Source of the DNA: Tridacna crocea
Taxonomy: Eukaryota > Mollusca > Bivalvia > Cardiida > Cardiidae
DNA: 64,000 bases
Reading direction: 5' to 3'
NCBI GenBank assembly: GCA_943736015.1
Contig: OX031062.1
Location: 1,718,501-1,782,500 of the forward strand
Below are positions 9,615-20,530 of this stretch, piece after piece. The first letter of the stretch is position 1; each line of letters begins with the position of its first letter. The position numbers were made by a program, and so were the translations under genes. The notes below the pieces were generated by a model that was given only the letters and a program-made list of their open reading frames with translations, did not search any database and was not told where the DNA came from.

Positions 9615-9843
9615 TTAACCCTTTCCCAAACAACAAACTTTTGGACCAGACGAAATTGAAAGCATTTGCAGACGACAATTCAACTCTTGCTGAAAAGATG
9701 ATTTCTGTCTATGATTGGGTAGAAAACATTGCGGGAAAAGGAGAAAATGCTGGTTACCAGCATTTTCTCCTTTTCCCACAAGGTTTTCAAAAGGCTACTA
9801 TTCCGGACCTGTAAAAACCAGGGATTGTTTGGGAAAGGTTTAA
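9615..9843 (-). mobile_element. M4 MITE, intact
   Basis: TTAA both sides; TTTGGACCAGACG and AAAAGATGATTTCTGTC inside; right end CCTGTAAAAACCAGGG. Confidence 0.9.
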
Positions 9844-10044
9844 AATTGCATCAAATTGGGTATGGATGTTGTATGATATGTGACTGAACACTTTTATCAA
9901 GAATATCCTGAGATGCAAGGATTATATGAAATGCAGGAAAAATACTTTTGAATTTTTTATTTCAGAAATCTAGAAGCTATAGAAAACTGTCTTGAAATAC
10001 TAATCTGTATGGAAAATAGGGACTCTGAGACTATAACTAGATTT

Positions 10045-12373
10045 TTAGCTCACCTGAGCACGAAGTGCTCATGGTGAGCTATTGTGATCGTGCTGTGTCC
10101 GTCGTCCGTCGTGCGTCGTCCGTCGTCCGTCGTCAACTTTTTACCTTGTGTACGCTCTACAGGCCACAGTTTTGGTCGGATACTCATGAAAGTTGGTCAG
10201 GATGTTTGTCTCGATGAAATCTCGGACGAGTTCGAAAATGGGTCATGTGGGGTCAAAAACTAGGTCACTAGGTCAAATCTTAGAAAAACCTTGTGTACGC
10301 TCTAGAGGCCGCATTTTGAGTCCGATACTCATGAAAGTTGGTCAGGATGTTTGCCTGGATGATATCTCGGACAAGAACGAAAATGGGTCATGTGGGGTCA
10401 AAAACTAGGTCACTAGGTCAAATCTTAGAAAAACCTTGTGTACGCTCTAGAGGCTGCATTTTGAGTCCGATACTCATGAAAGTTGGTCAGGATGTTTGTC
10501 TCGATGATATCTCGGACGAGTTCGAAAGTGGGTCACGTGGGGTCAAAAACTAGGTCACCAGGTCAAATCTTAGAAAAACCTTGTGTACGCTCTAGAGGCC
10601 GCATTTTCAGTCGGATACTCATGAAAGTTGGTGAGGATGTTTGTCTCGATGATTTCTCGGACGAGTTCGAAAGTGGGTCACGTGGGGTCAAAAACTAGGT
10701 CACCAGGTCAAATCTTAGAAAAACCTTGTGTACGCTCTAGAGGCCACATTTTCAGTCGGATACTCATGAAAGTTGGTGAGGATGTTTGTCTGGATGATAT
10801 CTCGGACGAGTTCGAAAGTGGGTCACGTGGGGTCAAAAACTAGGTCACCAGGTCAAATCTTAGAAAAACCTTTTGTACGCTCTAGAGGCCACATTTTCAG
10901 TCGGATACTCATGAAAAATGGTCAGAATGTTTGTCTCGATGATATCTCGGACAAGTTTGAAAGTGGGTCACGTGGGGTCAAAAACTAGGTCACCAGGTCA
11001 AATCTTAGAAAAACCTTTTGTACGCTCTAGAGGCCACATTTTCAGTCCGATACTCATGAAAGTTGGTCAGGATGTTTGTCTCGATGATATCTCGGACGAG
11101 TTCGAAAATGGGTCACGTGGGGTCAAAAACTAGGTCACCAGGTCAAATCTTAGAAAAACCTTTTGTACGCTCTAGAGGCCACATTTTTAGTTGGATACTC
11201 ATGAAAGTTGGTCAGGATGTTTGTCTGGATGATATCTCGGACGAGTTTGAAAATGGGTCACGTGGGGTCAAAAACTAGGTCACCAGGTCAAATCTTAGAA
11301 AAACCTTTTGTACGCTCTAGAGGCCACATTTTCAGTCGGATACTCATGAAAGTTGGTCAGAATGTTTGTCTGGATATTATCTCGGACGAGTTTGAAAATG
11401 GGTCACGTGGGGTCAAAAACTAGGTCACTAGGTCAAATCTTAGAAAAACCTTTTGTACGCTCTAGAGGCCATATTTTCAGTTGGATACTCATGAAAGTTG
11501 GTCAGGATGTTTGCCTGGATGATATCTCGGACAAGAACGAAAATGGGTCATGTGGGGTCAAAAACTAGGTCACTAGGTCAAATGTTAGAAAAACCTGTTG
11601 TAGGCTCTAGAGGCCACATTTTCAGTCCGAAACTCTTGTAAGTTGGTCAGAATGTTTGTCTTGATGATATCTCAGACAGGTTTGAAAATGGGTCATTGGG
11701 GGTTAAAAACTAGGTCACCAGGTCAAATCTTAGAAAAACTTTGTATATGCTCTGGATGCCACATTTTCAGTCCAACACTCTTGAAAATTAGTCAGAATGT
11801 TTGCCTTTATAATATCTTGGATGAGTTTGAATATGGGTCATGTTGGGTCAAAAACTGGGTCAATAGGTCAAATGTTATAAACACCTTTTGTATGCTCTGG
11901 AGGACACATTTTCAGTCTGATACTCCTAAAACTTGTTCATAATATTTGTCCTGGTGATACCTTGAATGAGTTTGAAAATGGGTCATGTGGAGTCAAAAAC
12001 TAGGTCAATGGGTCAAATATTAGAAAAACCTTGTGTACACTCCAGAGGCTACATTTTCTGCCTGATACTCTTCAGACTTGGTCAGAATGTTTGTTTTGGT
12101 GATGTCTCAAAAGAGTTTGATAATGGGTATTTGTCGGGTCCAAAACTAGGTCACTTGATGAAATCTTAGAAAAACCTTTTGTACACTGTAGAGGCCACAT
12201 TTTCAGTGCAATACTCATGAAACTTGGCCAGAATGTTTGTCTTATTGATATCTCAAAAGTGTTTGATGATGGGTAATGTCTAATAAAAAACTAGGTCACT
12301 GGGAAACTAGATGGTGCATGTTTGGTCAATAAACTCAGGTGAGCGATTTCAGGGCCATCATGGCCCTCTTGTT
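10045..12373 (+). mobile_element. HINE (Helentron-like non-autonomous) element
   Basis: The left end holds GCTCACCTGAG (10048-10058) and a small hairpin GAGCACGAAGTGCTC. The right end holds CTCAGGTGAGC (12334-12344), then the hairpin GGGCCATCATGGCCC (12352-12366) and CTCTTGTT. Short subterminal inverted repeats, a 3' hairpin and a tandem array in the middle are the known layout of HINEs, common in molluscs. No protein is encoded. Assignment to Helentron rather than another class is inference. Confidence 0.75.
10145..12330 (+). repeat. 145-bp tandem array, about 15 units
   Basis: Units contain GGTCAAAAACTAGGTCAC and GATACTCATGAAAGTTGG. Eleven successive units keep exactly 145 bp (same point at 10193, 10338 ... 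11643). Units up to about 11640 are nearly identical; the last four are clearly diverged. 145 is not a multiple of three, so the repeated 71-codon frames are an artefact of periodicity. Confidence 0.95.
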
Positions 12374-13237
12374 ATATTGTTTAATTAAATAAGAAATACG
12401 GTCTTGTTACATGTAAAATTTATGTCATTATGAAGATGGTCAGGGGACTTGTAAAACTTCACAATTTTGTGAAAGAGTCCTCTCTGAGTTTAATTTACAC
12501 TATTCTGTAGACTTTTGAGACTGCACTGTGAAATGGTATCTTGCAAAAAAGTATCATAATATCCTTACAAAATCTATATTAATAATTGTACATTCAAGCC
12601 TTAAGTTTATATACCCTTAATGATTCTGGCAGTTGTGGGATCCGATTTTAAAGTTTCATGTGAAACTTTATTCACTTGTGCTATGCCTGACATGCATTTA
12701 TAACAAATGGTTAATTCAAATTAAAATTTAGTATGTGACTTTCATGTTTGTGCCTGATTCACACACATAAATAATCATGTACATGAGTGAGAACCCTGTT
12801 TTATTGAGAAATGAAAATGTGAAAGATGTTGTTGTCATATAGTTAAGATTTAAAGATGGAATGTTTTGTCCTCGCTTTATGCCTTCTCTTTTTCAAAATC
12901 AATTTCATTTTATGAGACGAGAAGAACTCCATTAAGTCACTGGAAATTCCACTCCTATGGTCTTAAAAATATCACATTACCTGTAATTCAGACAGGAAAA
13001 AGCTTTAATTGGACAGGATAGAATCAGTAGTGTCATCGTAAAAGTATCACATTCTAATTCTCGTGTAGTCGTAAAGAGTCTCAATGTTAATGCTGCAATT
13101 TTCTTGTCCTTTGCTTAAAGTTCCAGTTGCAGCCAAAAGTGAACAAAGCAGGTCATAAGATGCATTTCAAGTTAGATTATGTTGATTTCAAAAGCATGGA
13201 AATTTTGAAGGTACTCTAAGTCCAAGATCATACCATT
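12374..13237. other. longest repeat-poor stretch of the first half
   Basis: About 860 bp without MITEs, tRNA-like sequence or convincing coding signal. Confidence 0.4.
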
Positions 13238-13466
13238 TTAACCCTTTACTCCATAGATACTCACTTCTACGCATTGCTTGTAGGAGCCTTTGGAAAACAT
13301 TGTGGCAAAAGGTGAAATTGCTCGTGACGAGCAATTTCACCTTTTGTCACAATGTTTTCTGTGCTATCAAAAGGTGTCATACACAAAAAAAAAATGGCTT
13401 CATTCTTGCTGTTATTTAGGGTCAATTAGAGATAGCATAGAAATGCCTTATGGGGTAAAGGGTTAA
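13238..13466 (+). mobile_element. M2 MITE, intact
   Basis: TTAA both sides, CTCCATAGATACTC left end, GCCTTATGGGGTAAAGGG right end; stem apex GCTCGTGACGAGC. Confidence 0.9.
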
Positions 13467-13769
13467 AGTATGTAATATGTAGTGAAAATGACGATCTTTT
13501 GTTTTACTGTTACAAGGTTAGTTCGTTTCAAGAGTCCTAGACAGAAAAATGAAATCTAAAACTAGGTTAAAAGTTGCCAAGTCGCTTTATCTTGCGTGTA
13601 CTTTTTACCTGATTTGAAATGCATATTTCTGCCAGCGACAAACACTTGAACCAATTTAGCAATGACAGATTGTCATCTTCACAATAACTTGCAAAGTTTT
13701 AGCAAGTATGACTTAATTCTAAATGCATTTTAATACCTTTGTTTACTTTCTTGCTGTCAACAGGCCTTT
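13467..13769. other. no recognised feature
   Basis: No repeat or coding signal recognised. Confidence 0.4.
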
Positions 13770-13952
13770 ATACCTTTACTACATAATCCTCAACTTTAAA
13801 TGTGGATAAAATTGTTGGACTTGTCAATGAATGGGGTAGAAAACACTTTGGAAAAAGCAGACAAAATTTAAAACCAGTATTTTTCCCGAACAGAAAAGAC
13901 TTTTGCAAAACATTGGTAGTAACCAGCTTTTTCTTCTTTTCCCACAATTTTA
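13770..13952 (+). mobile_element. M1 MITE, heavily decayed
   Basis: CTTTACTACATAATCCTCAAC on the left, then two worn stem segments; the right end is lost at the next copy. Confidence 0.5.
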
Positions 13953-14151
13953 GTACCCTTTACTGCACAGTCTCTACTTTTAACGACCTTGAAGGAAGAG
14001 GGCTTTTGGTAAACATCATTTCTCCTTTTGCCAAAATATTTTCTTTCCTTCAATTAACAACTTTCAGTTTTTGAGTAGCACACACTTTTATTGTCTGCAA
14101 ATTCTTTCAATTCAGAAAACTCAATAATTTTCACATTTTGTAAGGAGTTAA
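13953..14151 (+). mobile_element. M1 MITE, left stem arm lost
   Basis: CCCTTTACTGCACAGTC left end and right TTAA present; the stem is reduced to one arm. Confidence 0.65.
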
Positions 14152-14375
14152 CCCATCACTACACAATCCTTGTTTTGACAACCCTGAGAAAGAAGCCTTT
14201 AGAAAACATTGTGTGTAAAGGAGAAAAAGCTGGTAACTAGTATTTTCTCCTTTTCTCACAATGTTTTCTACTCATCACAAAACAAATTTCAAATTTTCAG
14301 TCACTTTTATTTTGTTATGTGCAAATGCTTTTGATTTGGACAAGCCTAAAATATTGTTGTTTGGTAATGAGGTAA
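14148..14375 (+). mobile_element. M1 MITE, full length
   Basis: Shares its left TTAA with the previous copy; right is GTAA. Stem imperfect (CTGGTAACTAGTATT). Confidence 0.85.
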
Positions 14376-14537
14376 TTTTGTGTTTTCTGATGTTTCAAAA
14401 TGGGTGTGCATGAAATGTTGTTGTGTGGAATAGAGTTGATTTCTGCTATTTATACTCTAAATGGAAGATAAACATTAAATGGGGAAGAAAAATACTGTTA
14501 TAAATTGTGCAACCCGCACCCAAAAATTTTAGTGTTT

Positions 14538-14766
14538 TTAACCCATTACCAATCGACAATATTTTAGACTGGTCTACATTGAAAGCGCTTGCAGATGACA
14601 AAATAAAAGTGACTGAAAATTTAAAATTTGTTTTGTGAAGGGTAGAAAACATTGTGGGAAAAGGAGAAAATGCTGGTTACCAGCATTTTCTCCTTTTCCC
14701 ACAATGTTTTCTAAAGGCTTCTTTCTCAGGGGTGTCAAAAGTAGGGATTGTGTGGTAATGGGTTAA
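14538..14766 (-). mobile_element. M1 MITE, intact
   Basis: Perfect stem and TTAA both sides; ends CCCATTACC / GGTAATGGG. Confidence 0.92.
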
Positions 14767-14770
14767 GACC

Positions 14771-14985
14771 TTAACCCTTTAGCAAACATTGCTAAAATGG
14801 GAAGAAAGTCTTTTGAAAACACTGTGGAAAAAGGAGAAAATGCTGGTAACCAGCAATTTCTCCTTACTACCACAATGTTTTCTACCCTATCAAAGAAAAT
14901 TTGCACCATTTGAGCCACATTGAATTTGTTGGCTGCAAATGCTTTCAATGTGGGCAAGGCTAAAACTTTGTCGTCTGGTTAAGGA
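14771..14985 (+). mobile_element. M1 MITE, GAGCCACATT variant
   Basis: Left TTAA lies 4 bp after the previous copy. Right half reads TTTGAGCCACATTGAATTTG; right end worn. Confidence 0.75.
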
Positions 14986-15174
14986 AGATACATCGAGATT
15001 GTTGTAGAAAGAAAGAAAATGCTGATCGAAAGTAGGTTCTCTTTTCTCAAAATATTTTCTACCTTTTAAAGTCAAATTCCACAGTCTGAGTCAAATCTTA
15101 TTTGTAGTCTGGCAGTCTGCCACCTCTTTGAATTTGGGCAAGCCTAAAATTCTGTGGTTTTGGCAAAGCGTTAA
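14986..15174 (+). mobile_element. M1 MITE, decayed
   Basis: AATATTTTCTACC and TTTGGGCAAGCCTAAAATTC survive with a right TTAA; left end lost. Confidence 0.55.
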
Positions 15175-15338
15175 GAACAAGTATATGTTTCTCAGGAAAT
15201 AGAGTAGCCAAGACAATGAACAGAACAGCTGGAGGCATCAATTCCAGATTAATGGATGATGATTATTGAAATGGCAGTGATCTCTTTATTGCTCCTGACC
15301 ATGTTTTCCTAACATACAGTAACTATTTTACCTATTTC

Positions 15339-15385
15339 TTAACCCCTTTGCTAAACAATCTTAGGTTCGAACCATCAAAAAGCAG
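15339..15385 (+). mobile_element. M1 MITE, left-end fragment
   Basis: TTAACCCCTTTGCTAAACAA then unrelated sequence. Confidence 0.5.
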
Positions 15386-15476
15386 AAAATTATGAATTCA
15401 GTCCTAGATATTGTGCCTTGTCTGTTGTCAGTGGTATGGGCCTCTATAATAATTATATGCAATCTCTTAAATGCAT

Positions 15477-16484
15477 TCCTAGGAGGCCACATATCCAATT
15501 TAGAGGCCACATTGTCTGCCCAGTTTGCATGGAAATTGGTCAGAGTGTTTCTCCTTGTAATATTGTAGACAAAGTTGTATGCACTGTAGAGACCAGATTT
15601 ACTGTCTAATAATCATGAAACTTGGTCATAATGTTTATTTCAAGAATGTCTGGAACAAATGTACAGTGTGGTCAGATTGGATAAAAAAATAGGTCACTTG
15701 GTCATACCTTAGAAAAAACCATGTGTGCTTCTCAAGTCCATATTAATTTTATAACATGATTGAAAATGGGCAGTGTCTGGCCAAAAAGTTGTACAGAATC
15801 GAGTGCACTCTAGAAGCCACATTTTTCTGTCCTGTGCTCTTGAATTTGCAAAAAAACACTTATCTGGATCAGAGATCTCAAAGGACTTTTAACATGGGTT
15901 ATTTTAGGTGAAGAAAAATAGGTCACAGGGACAAACATTAGAAAAATCTTGGGCAATCTGTACAAGTGGCAACATGAGGGTGATTGAATTATCATTACTG
16001 TTGGTCAGAATGTTATGTCTTAACCCTTTCCCACACAATCCCTACTTTTGATGACCCTGAAAAAGAAACCTTTAGAAAACATTGTGGGAAAAGGAGAAAA
16101 TGCTGGTAAACAGCATTTTCTTCTTTTCCCACGATGTTTTCTATCCTTCAAAAACAAATTTCAAATTTTCTATCACTTTTATTTTGTCGTCTGCAAATGC
16201 TTTCAATTTGGACAAACCAAAAATTTTGTCGCTTTCGTTTGGTAATGAGTTAATAATATCTGGGACAAGTTTGAAAATGGGTCACATAGGTTCAAAATAT
16301 AGTTCACTGGGACAGGTCTTAGAAAAAACTTTTGTGTGCTCTTGAGGCCCAATTTCAATCAAACTCTCTTGTAAGTTGGGGCTTAATTCACTGGTAAGAA
16401 ACAATAATGGATACTCATTTACTTATATGGAACAATTGATGAAAAGACATAGGAGCACTACATGGCCATCATGACCCTCTTGTT
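15477..16484 (+). mobile_element. decayed HINE element
   Basis: Units resembling the 145-bp array (AGAGGCCACATT, ATGAAACTTGGTCA, TTTGAAAATGGGTCAC) end in ACATGGCCATCATGACCCTCTTGTTT, a worn copy of the HINE 3' hairpin. Interrupted by an M1 MITE at 16020-16253. Clearly older than the 10-kb element. Confidence 0.7.
16020..16253 (+). mobile_element. M1 MITE, intact, inside the decayed HINE
   Basis: TTAA both sides. Removing it restores GGTCAGAATG..TTAATAATATCTGGGAC, matching a HINE unit across the junction. Confidence 0.92.
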
Positions 16485-16685
16485 TAAACAATGTTTTGAT
16501 TGCTGTCTACTTCCAGAGGTATAAAATGTTTTTTAAGTAAAATTGCCACTAGAAAGACCATAAAATGATAATTGTTGAAGCATGATACAGAATATAAGGA
16601 CACACCTATCTTTTATAATTGACAATGCATTGCACATACAAATCACTTGTATAGATATAGGTGCTATGCTCGGGCAAAATGGGGC

Positions 16686-16914
16686 TTAACCCGTCCCCAA
16701 ACCACAAACTTTTGGACTAGACCAAATTGAAAGCATTTTCAGACGACAATTCACCTCTTGCTGAAAAGATGATTTCTGTCAATGAAAGGATAGAAAACAT
16801 TGTGGGAAAAGGAGAAAATGCTGGTTACCAGCATTTTCTTCTTTTCCCACAATGTTTTCAAAAGGCTACTATTCCAACCCCGTAAAAACCAGGGATTGTT
16901 TGGGAAAGGGTTAA
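16686..16914 (-). mobile_element. M4 MITE, intact
   Basis: Left end CCCGTCCCCAAAC, right end GTTTGGGAAAGGG. Full stem. Confidence 0.9.
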
Positions 16915-17136
16915 TGCTTTACCACACAATGCCTACTTTTCATGACCCTGAGAAAGAAACCCGTAGAAAACATTGTGGGAAAAGGAGAAAATGCTGGCTA
17001 CCAGCATTTTCTCCTTTTCCAACAATGTTTTCTAACCTTCACAACACAAATTTAAAATTTTCAGTCACTTTTATTTTATCGTCTGCAAATATTTTCGAAT
17101 TGGACAAACCTAAAATTTTGTTTTGTAATGAGTTAA
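16911..17136 (+). mobile_element. M1 MITE, full length
   Basis: Shares its left TTAA with the M4 copy. Together they produce a long chance reading frame, which is not a gene. Confidence 0.88.
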
Positions 17137-17154
17137 CAGAGCGACAGATAGAGG

Positions 17155-17272
17155 GAGTGTTTTCTACCCTTCCCAAATCAAATTTCGATTATTCAGTCAC
17201 ATTTATTTTGTCGTCTGCAAATGCTTTCAATTTGGACCAGTCTATAAATTTGTCATTTGGTAAAGAGTTTAA
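17155..17272 (+). mobile_element. M1 MITE, right half only
   Basis: Starts abruptly at GTGTTTTCTACCC after ACAGAGCGACAGATAG; right TTAA present. Confidence 0.7.
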
Positions 17273-17513
17273 TATGAAGCCTATAAAATGTATGTCAAAT
17301 TTATTTCATTTTTGCATCGCAATATTTCAAAGAATCAGGAGTGAAATTGAAACTGGGAGTTTAATTATAGCAAAATTGAATTTGACACCTCGGGATTGGA
17401 AAATGATATCGTAATAACCTAAGTATCATAAAAGAAGAGATTTCGTGGAAAACCATTGTTTATTACCATGAAATATAGAGGGACTTGGCAGGGACAGCCT
17501 TTCTAACTTCTTA

Positions 17514-17742
17514 TTAACCCATTATTACACAATCCCTACTTTTGACAACCCTGAGAAAGAAGCCTTTTGCAAACATTGTGGGTAAAGGAGAAAATGCTGG
17601 TAACCAGCATTTTCTCCTTTTCCCACAATGTTTTCTACTCTTTCCAAACCATATTTCAATTTTTCAGACACATTTATTTTGTCGTCTGCAAATGCTTTCA
17701 ATTTTGACTAGTCCAAAATTTTCTTTTTTGATGAAGAGTTAA
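17514..17742 (+). mobile_element. M1 MITE, intact
   Basis: TTAA both sides; left CCCATTATTACAC, right worn (TTGATGAAGAG). Confidence 0.88.
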
Positions 17743-17886
17743 TTCTTTACAAAAAGGCAAAATTTCAGACTTTGTGGGAAAAAAGGAGAAAATGCTGGTT
17801 ACCAGTATTTTCTCCTTTACCCACAATGTTTTCAAAGGCTTTCTTTTTCAGGGTGTATAAAAGTTGAGATTGTGTTGTCAAGGGTA
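17739..17886 (-). mobile_element. M1 MITE, internal deletion
   Basis: Jumps from AAAATTTCAGAC straight to TTTGTGGG, losing the left internal region but keeping the stem. Confidence 0.75.
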
Positions 17887-17983
17887 ATGGGCCAATACTC
17901 CATAGTAATAAATGAACACAAACAAGTCTAAACTTCAGATCTTTGTTAAAATTGGTAATGTCTAGGGAATTTCTCTTCTAGAG

Positions 17984-18176
17984 TGAACCCCCTTTCTAGA
18001 ATATCTGGCATTTTTAACAACCTTTATAAGTAGGACTTTTGAAAACATTGTGGGAAAAGGAGAAAATGCTGGTTACCAGCATTTTCTCCTTTTCCCAAAA
18101 TGTTTTCTACCTGTACAAGAAAAGAATTTCAGACTTTTATTTTGTTGTCTGTAGCCTGAAATTTGTTGTTTGTTAA
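17984..18176 (+). mobile_element. M1 MITE, worn left end
   Basis: Begins GTGAACCCCCTTT; good stem whose apex is GGTTACC, opposite to the base expected for this orientation. Confidence 0.7.
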
Positions 18177-18401
18177 CCCATTACCACACAATCCCTACTT
18201 TTGACGCCCCTGAGAAAGAAGCCTTTTGAAAACACTGTAGGAAAAGGAGAAAATGCTGGTAACCAGCATTTTCTCCTTTTCCCACACTGTTTTCTACTCT
18301 TCCCAGAACAAATTTCAATTTTTCAGTCACCTTTATTTTGTCGTCTGCAAATGCTTTCAATTTGAACCAGTCTAAAATTTTGTTGTGTGGTATAGAATTA
18401 A
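18173..18401 (+). mobile_element. M1 MITE, intact
   Basis: TTAA both sides, shared with both neighbours; CACTG/CAGTG-type stem with a one-base mismatch (CACTGTAGG). Confidence 0.9.
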
Positions 18402-18635
18402 CCCTTTACCCCTTTACCCCATAAGGCATTTCTATGGTATCTCTAACTGACCCTAAATAACAGCAAGGATGAAGCTATTTCTTATGTGTATATGACACCT
18501 TTTGATAGCATAGAAAACATTGTGGCAAAAAGGTGAAATTGCTCGTCACGAGCAATTTCACCTTTTGCCACAATGTTTTCCAAAGGCTCCTACAAGCAAT
18601 GCGTAGAAATGAGTATCTATGGAGCAATGGGTTAA
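18398..18635 (-). mobile_element. M2 MITE, intact
   Basis: Left end has a duplicated CCCTTTACC. Stem apex GCTCGTCACGAGC, right end GAGTATCTATGGAGCAATGGG. Confidence 0.9.
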
Positions 18636-18639
18636 AGAG

Positions 18640-18873
18640 TTAACTCTTTACACGTTAAAAGAAAGGAGACTTCTTCAAATAAAAAGCAGCTTAAACATGA
18701 ATCAAATGATGAAATTAATCTTTGATAGGGTAGAAAATATTGTGGGTAAAGGAGAAAATGCTGGTTACCAGCATTTTTTTCCACTTCCCTCAACATTTTT
18801 AGAATCGTTTTCAGAAAGGTTTCTTCCACCAGTTCATTAAAAGTATGGTAAGTATTGTGTTGTATAGAGTTAA
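18640..18873 (-). mobile_element. M1 MITE, diverged left half
   Basis: TTAA both sides; left internal part is unusual (AAATAAAAAGCAGC..ATGAATCAAATGATG). Stem imperfect. Confidence 0.75.
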
Positions 18874-18977
18874 CCTAATTTTCCAGAAACCTAAAGATAA
18901 AAAGTTCTGTTGATTGAATATACTGTCTTCTGTTAGAGGAATAGAATTGGAAAATTATGAACTAGGAGCTGATAGTC

Positions 18978-19203
18978 TTAACTCTTTACCAAATGGCAAA
19001 ATTTATGAATGTTACAAATTGAAAACATTTACAGATGACAAAATAAACGTAACTGAAAAATCAAAATTTGTTTTTGGAAGGGCAGAAAGTATTGTGGAAA
19101 TAGAAAATGCTGGTAACCTGCATTTTCTCCTTTTTCAACAATGTTTTCAATAGCTTTCTTTCTCAGGGTAGTGAAAAGTCGGTATTGTTTGCAAAAGAGT
19201 TAA
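18978..19203 (-). mobile_element. M1 MITE, full length, worn stem
   Basis: TTAA both sides; apex CTGGTAACCTGC, with part of the left arm lost. Confidence 0.85.
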
Positions 19204-19213
19204 CCTAATATTA

Positions 19214-19520
19214 GCCAAGCCTGGATAGCTCAGTCAGAAGTGTACAGGACTTGAGAACAGATAGTTGCTGGTTTGATCCCCTGCTCGGCCAATTTTCTTT
19301 CTGAAGATTGATGATAGTCATTGCGACAGGATTCATTCCTCTATCACTGGTGGCCATTGCTTTGGTGATGGTAATGTGTGAAAGCAGCCAGTGGTTTGGA
19401 AAGAAAATTGTTCAGAGTACTAGTAGAAGAAATTGCAGAAAAATATGGAAAGGCATACTGGCCACTGGGATATGACTGAAATAATGTTGAAAATGGCAAT
19501 AAACATCATGCAATCAATCT
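19214..19520 (+). mobile_element. tRNA-derived SINE B, complete
   Basis: The tRNA-like head has an A-box-like TAGCTCAGTCAGAAGTG and a B-box-like GGTTTGATCCC (about 19270). The body contains TGCGACAGGATTCATTCCTC and GCAGCCAGTGG. The tail contains GACTGAAATAATGTTGAAAA and ends ATGCAATCAATC. The best reference copy of this family in the window. Confidence 0.85.
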
Positions 19521-19534
19521 TAACCTTTTCTCTC

Positions 19535-19800
19535 TTGCCCGGATGACTCGGTTGTTAGCAACATATCAGGCTCATGACCTGGTGATTGCAACATGTGAGT
19601 TTGAATACCCAAATGAGGCAAACTTTCTTTCCAACAATTTTTTGTCTCTCACCTCTGATGTATGTGAGAGACATAGTTACGTGGAGAGAAAGTTGTGTCA
19701 GTACTGGGAAGAAAAAGCCAGGAAGCACATGTGTGGGTCCACTGACTGCCATGAGATGACATGACCTAAGCTGTTAAAACAGTGTTTTTAACTCTAATTC
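19535..19800 (+). mobile_element. tRNA-derived SINE A
   Basis: Same family as 4899-5161 (CAGGCTCATGACCTGGTG, TTTCTTTCCAACA, CTCACCTCTG, AAGCCAGGAAGCACATGTG, CATGACCTAAGCTGTTAAA). B box reads GAGTTTGAATACCC. Lies just downstream of a SINE B; its tail TTAA adjoins an M1 insertion. Confidence 0.8.
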
Positions 19801-19827
19801 AATCAATCTTAATCCCTATCTTGTTAA
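19788..19827 (+). repeat. TTAA-bounded 40-bp segment, copy 1
   Basis: SINE tail plus flank (TTAACTCTAATTCAATCAAT..CTATCTTGTTAA), repeated at 20047-20086 on the other side of an M1 MITE. Confidence 0.9.
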
Positions 19828-20050
19828 CCCATTACCACACAATCCCTACCTTTGATGACCCCGAGAAAGAGGCCTTTAGAAAACATTGTGGGAAAATGAG
19901 AAAATGCTGGTAACCAGCATTTTCTCCTTTTCCCACAATGTTTTCTACCATTTACAAAACAAAATTCAAATTTTCAGTCACGTTTATTTTGTCATCTACA
20001 AATGCTTTCAATTTGGACTAATCCAAAATTTTGTCGTTTGTTAGAGTTAA
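19824..20050 (+). mobile_element. M1 MITE flanked by duplicated host segment
   Basis: TTAA both sides, good stem; right end slightly short (GTTTGTTAGAG). Lies exactly between the two 40-bp copies. Confidence 0.9.
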
Positions 20051-20086
20051 CTCTAATTCAACCAATCTTAATTCCTATCTTGTTAA
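20047..20086 (+). repeat. TTAA-bounded 40-bp segment, copy 2
   Basis: Same length as copy 1, with two substitutions (CAACCAATC, ATTCC). Confidence 0.9.
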
Positions 20087-20174
20087 ATATGTTGAACTTA
20101 CAAGCCAGCAGTGAAAACCCCTACAATGCTACTTCAAACTTACTTCAATTGAGAAAAAATATCCCCTTGTTGGT

Positions 20175-20232
20175 CAGTGTAGATCTAAGATCAGACTGCA
20201 CCTTCTGTGCAGTCTCATCTTGATCTACACTA
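20175..20232. mobile_element. H1 hairpin element
   Basis: Palindrome GTGTAGATCTAAGATCAGAC / CTCATCTTGATCTACAC around GCACCTTCTGTGC. Followed by CGCAAAAGGTCAGTGAGT, also present after the 48133 copy. Confidence 0.75.
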
Positions 20233-20301
20233 TCCGCAAAAGGTCAGTGAGTTACTCCTTGCAGCCTGAGGATTGGAAGATCGAGACCTCCATAAATTAA
20301 T

Positions 20302-20530
20302 TTAACCCTTTACCAAATAATCCCTGGATTTTACGACCCAGAGATAGAAGACTTTTGAAAGCATTGTGGGAAAAGGACAAAATGCTGGTAACCAGCATTT
20401 TCTCCTTTTCCCACAATGTTTTCTACCCTGCTAGAAATAAATTTCTATTTTTGAGTTATGTTTATTTTGTCGTCTGCAAGTGCTTTCAGTATGGAAGAGT
20501 CTAATATTTTCTCGTTTGGTAAAGGGTTAA
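20302..20530 (+). mobile_element. M1 MITE, intact
   Basis: AAATAATCCCTGG left-end variant; right half TTTTTGAGTTATGTTTATTT. TTAA both sides. Confidence 0.9.

Noticed and set aside
10193..11568. Series of similar 71-codon reading frames, each about 145 bp apart
   Set aside because: They are the same frame re-read in each 145-bp tandem unit. The period is not a multiple of three and there is no start or splice context, so this is a repeat artefact.
16800..17414. 204-codon reading frame, the longest in the window
   Set aside because: It runs through an M4, an M1 and an M1 fragment; AT-rich MITE stems lacking stops in this frame explain it.
19543..19764. 73-codon frame on SINE A
   Set aside because: The frame lies wholly in a tRNA-derived SINE body and is not shared with the other SINE A copy.
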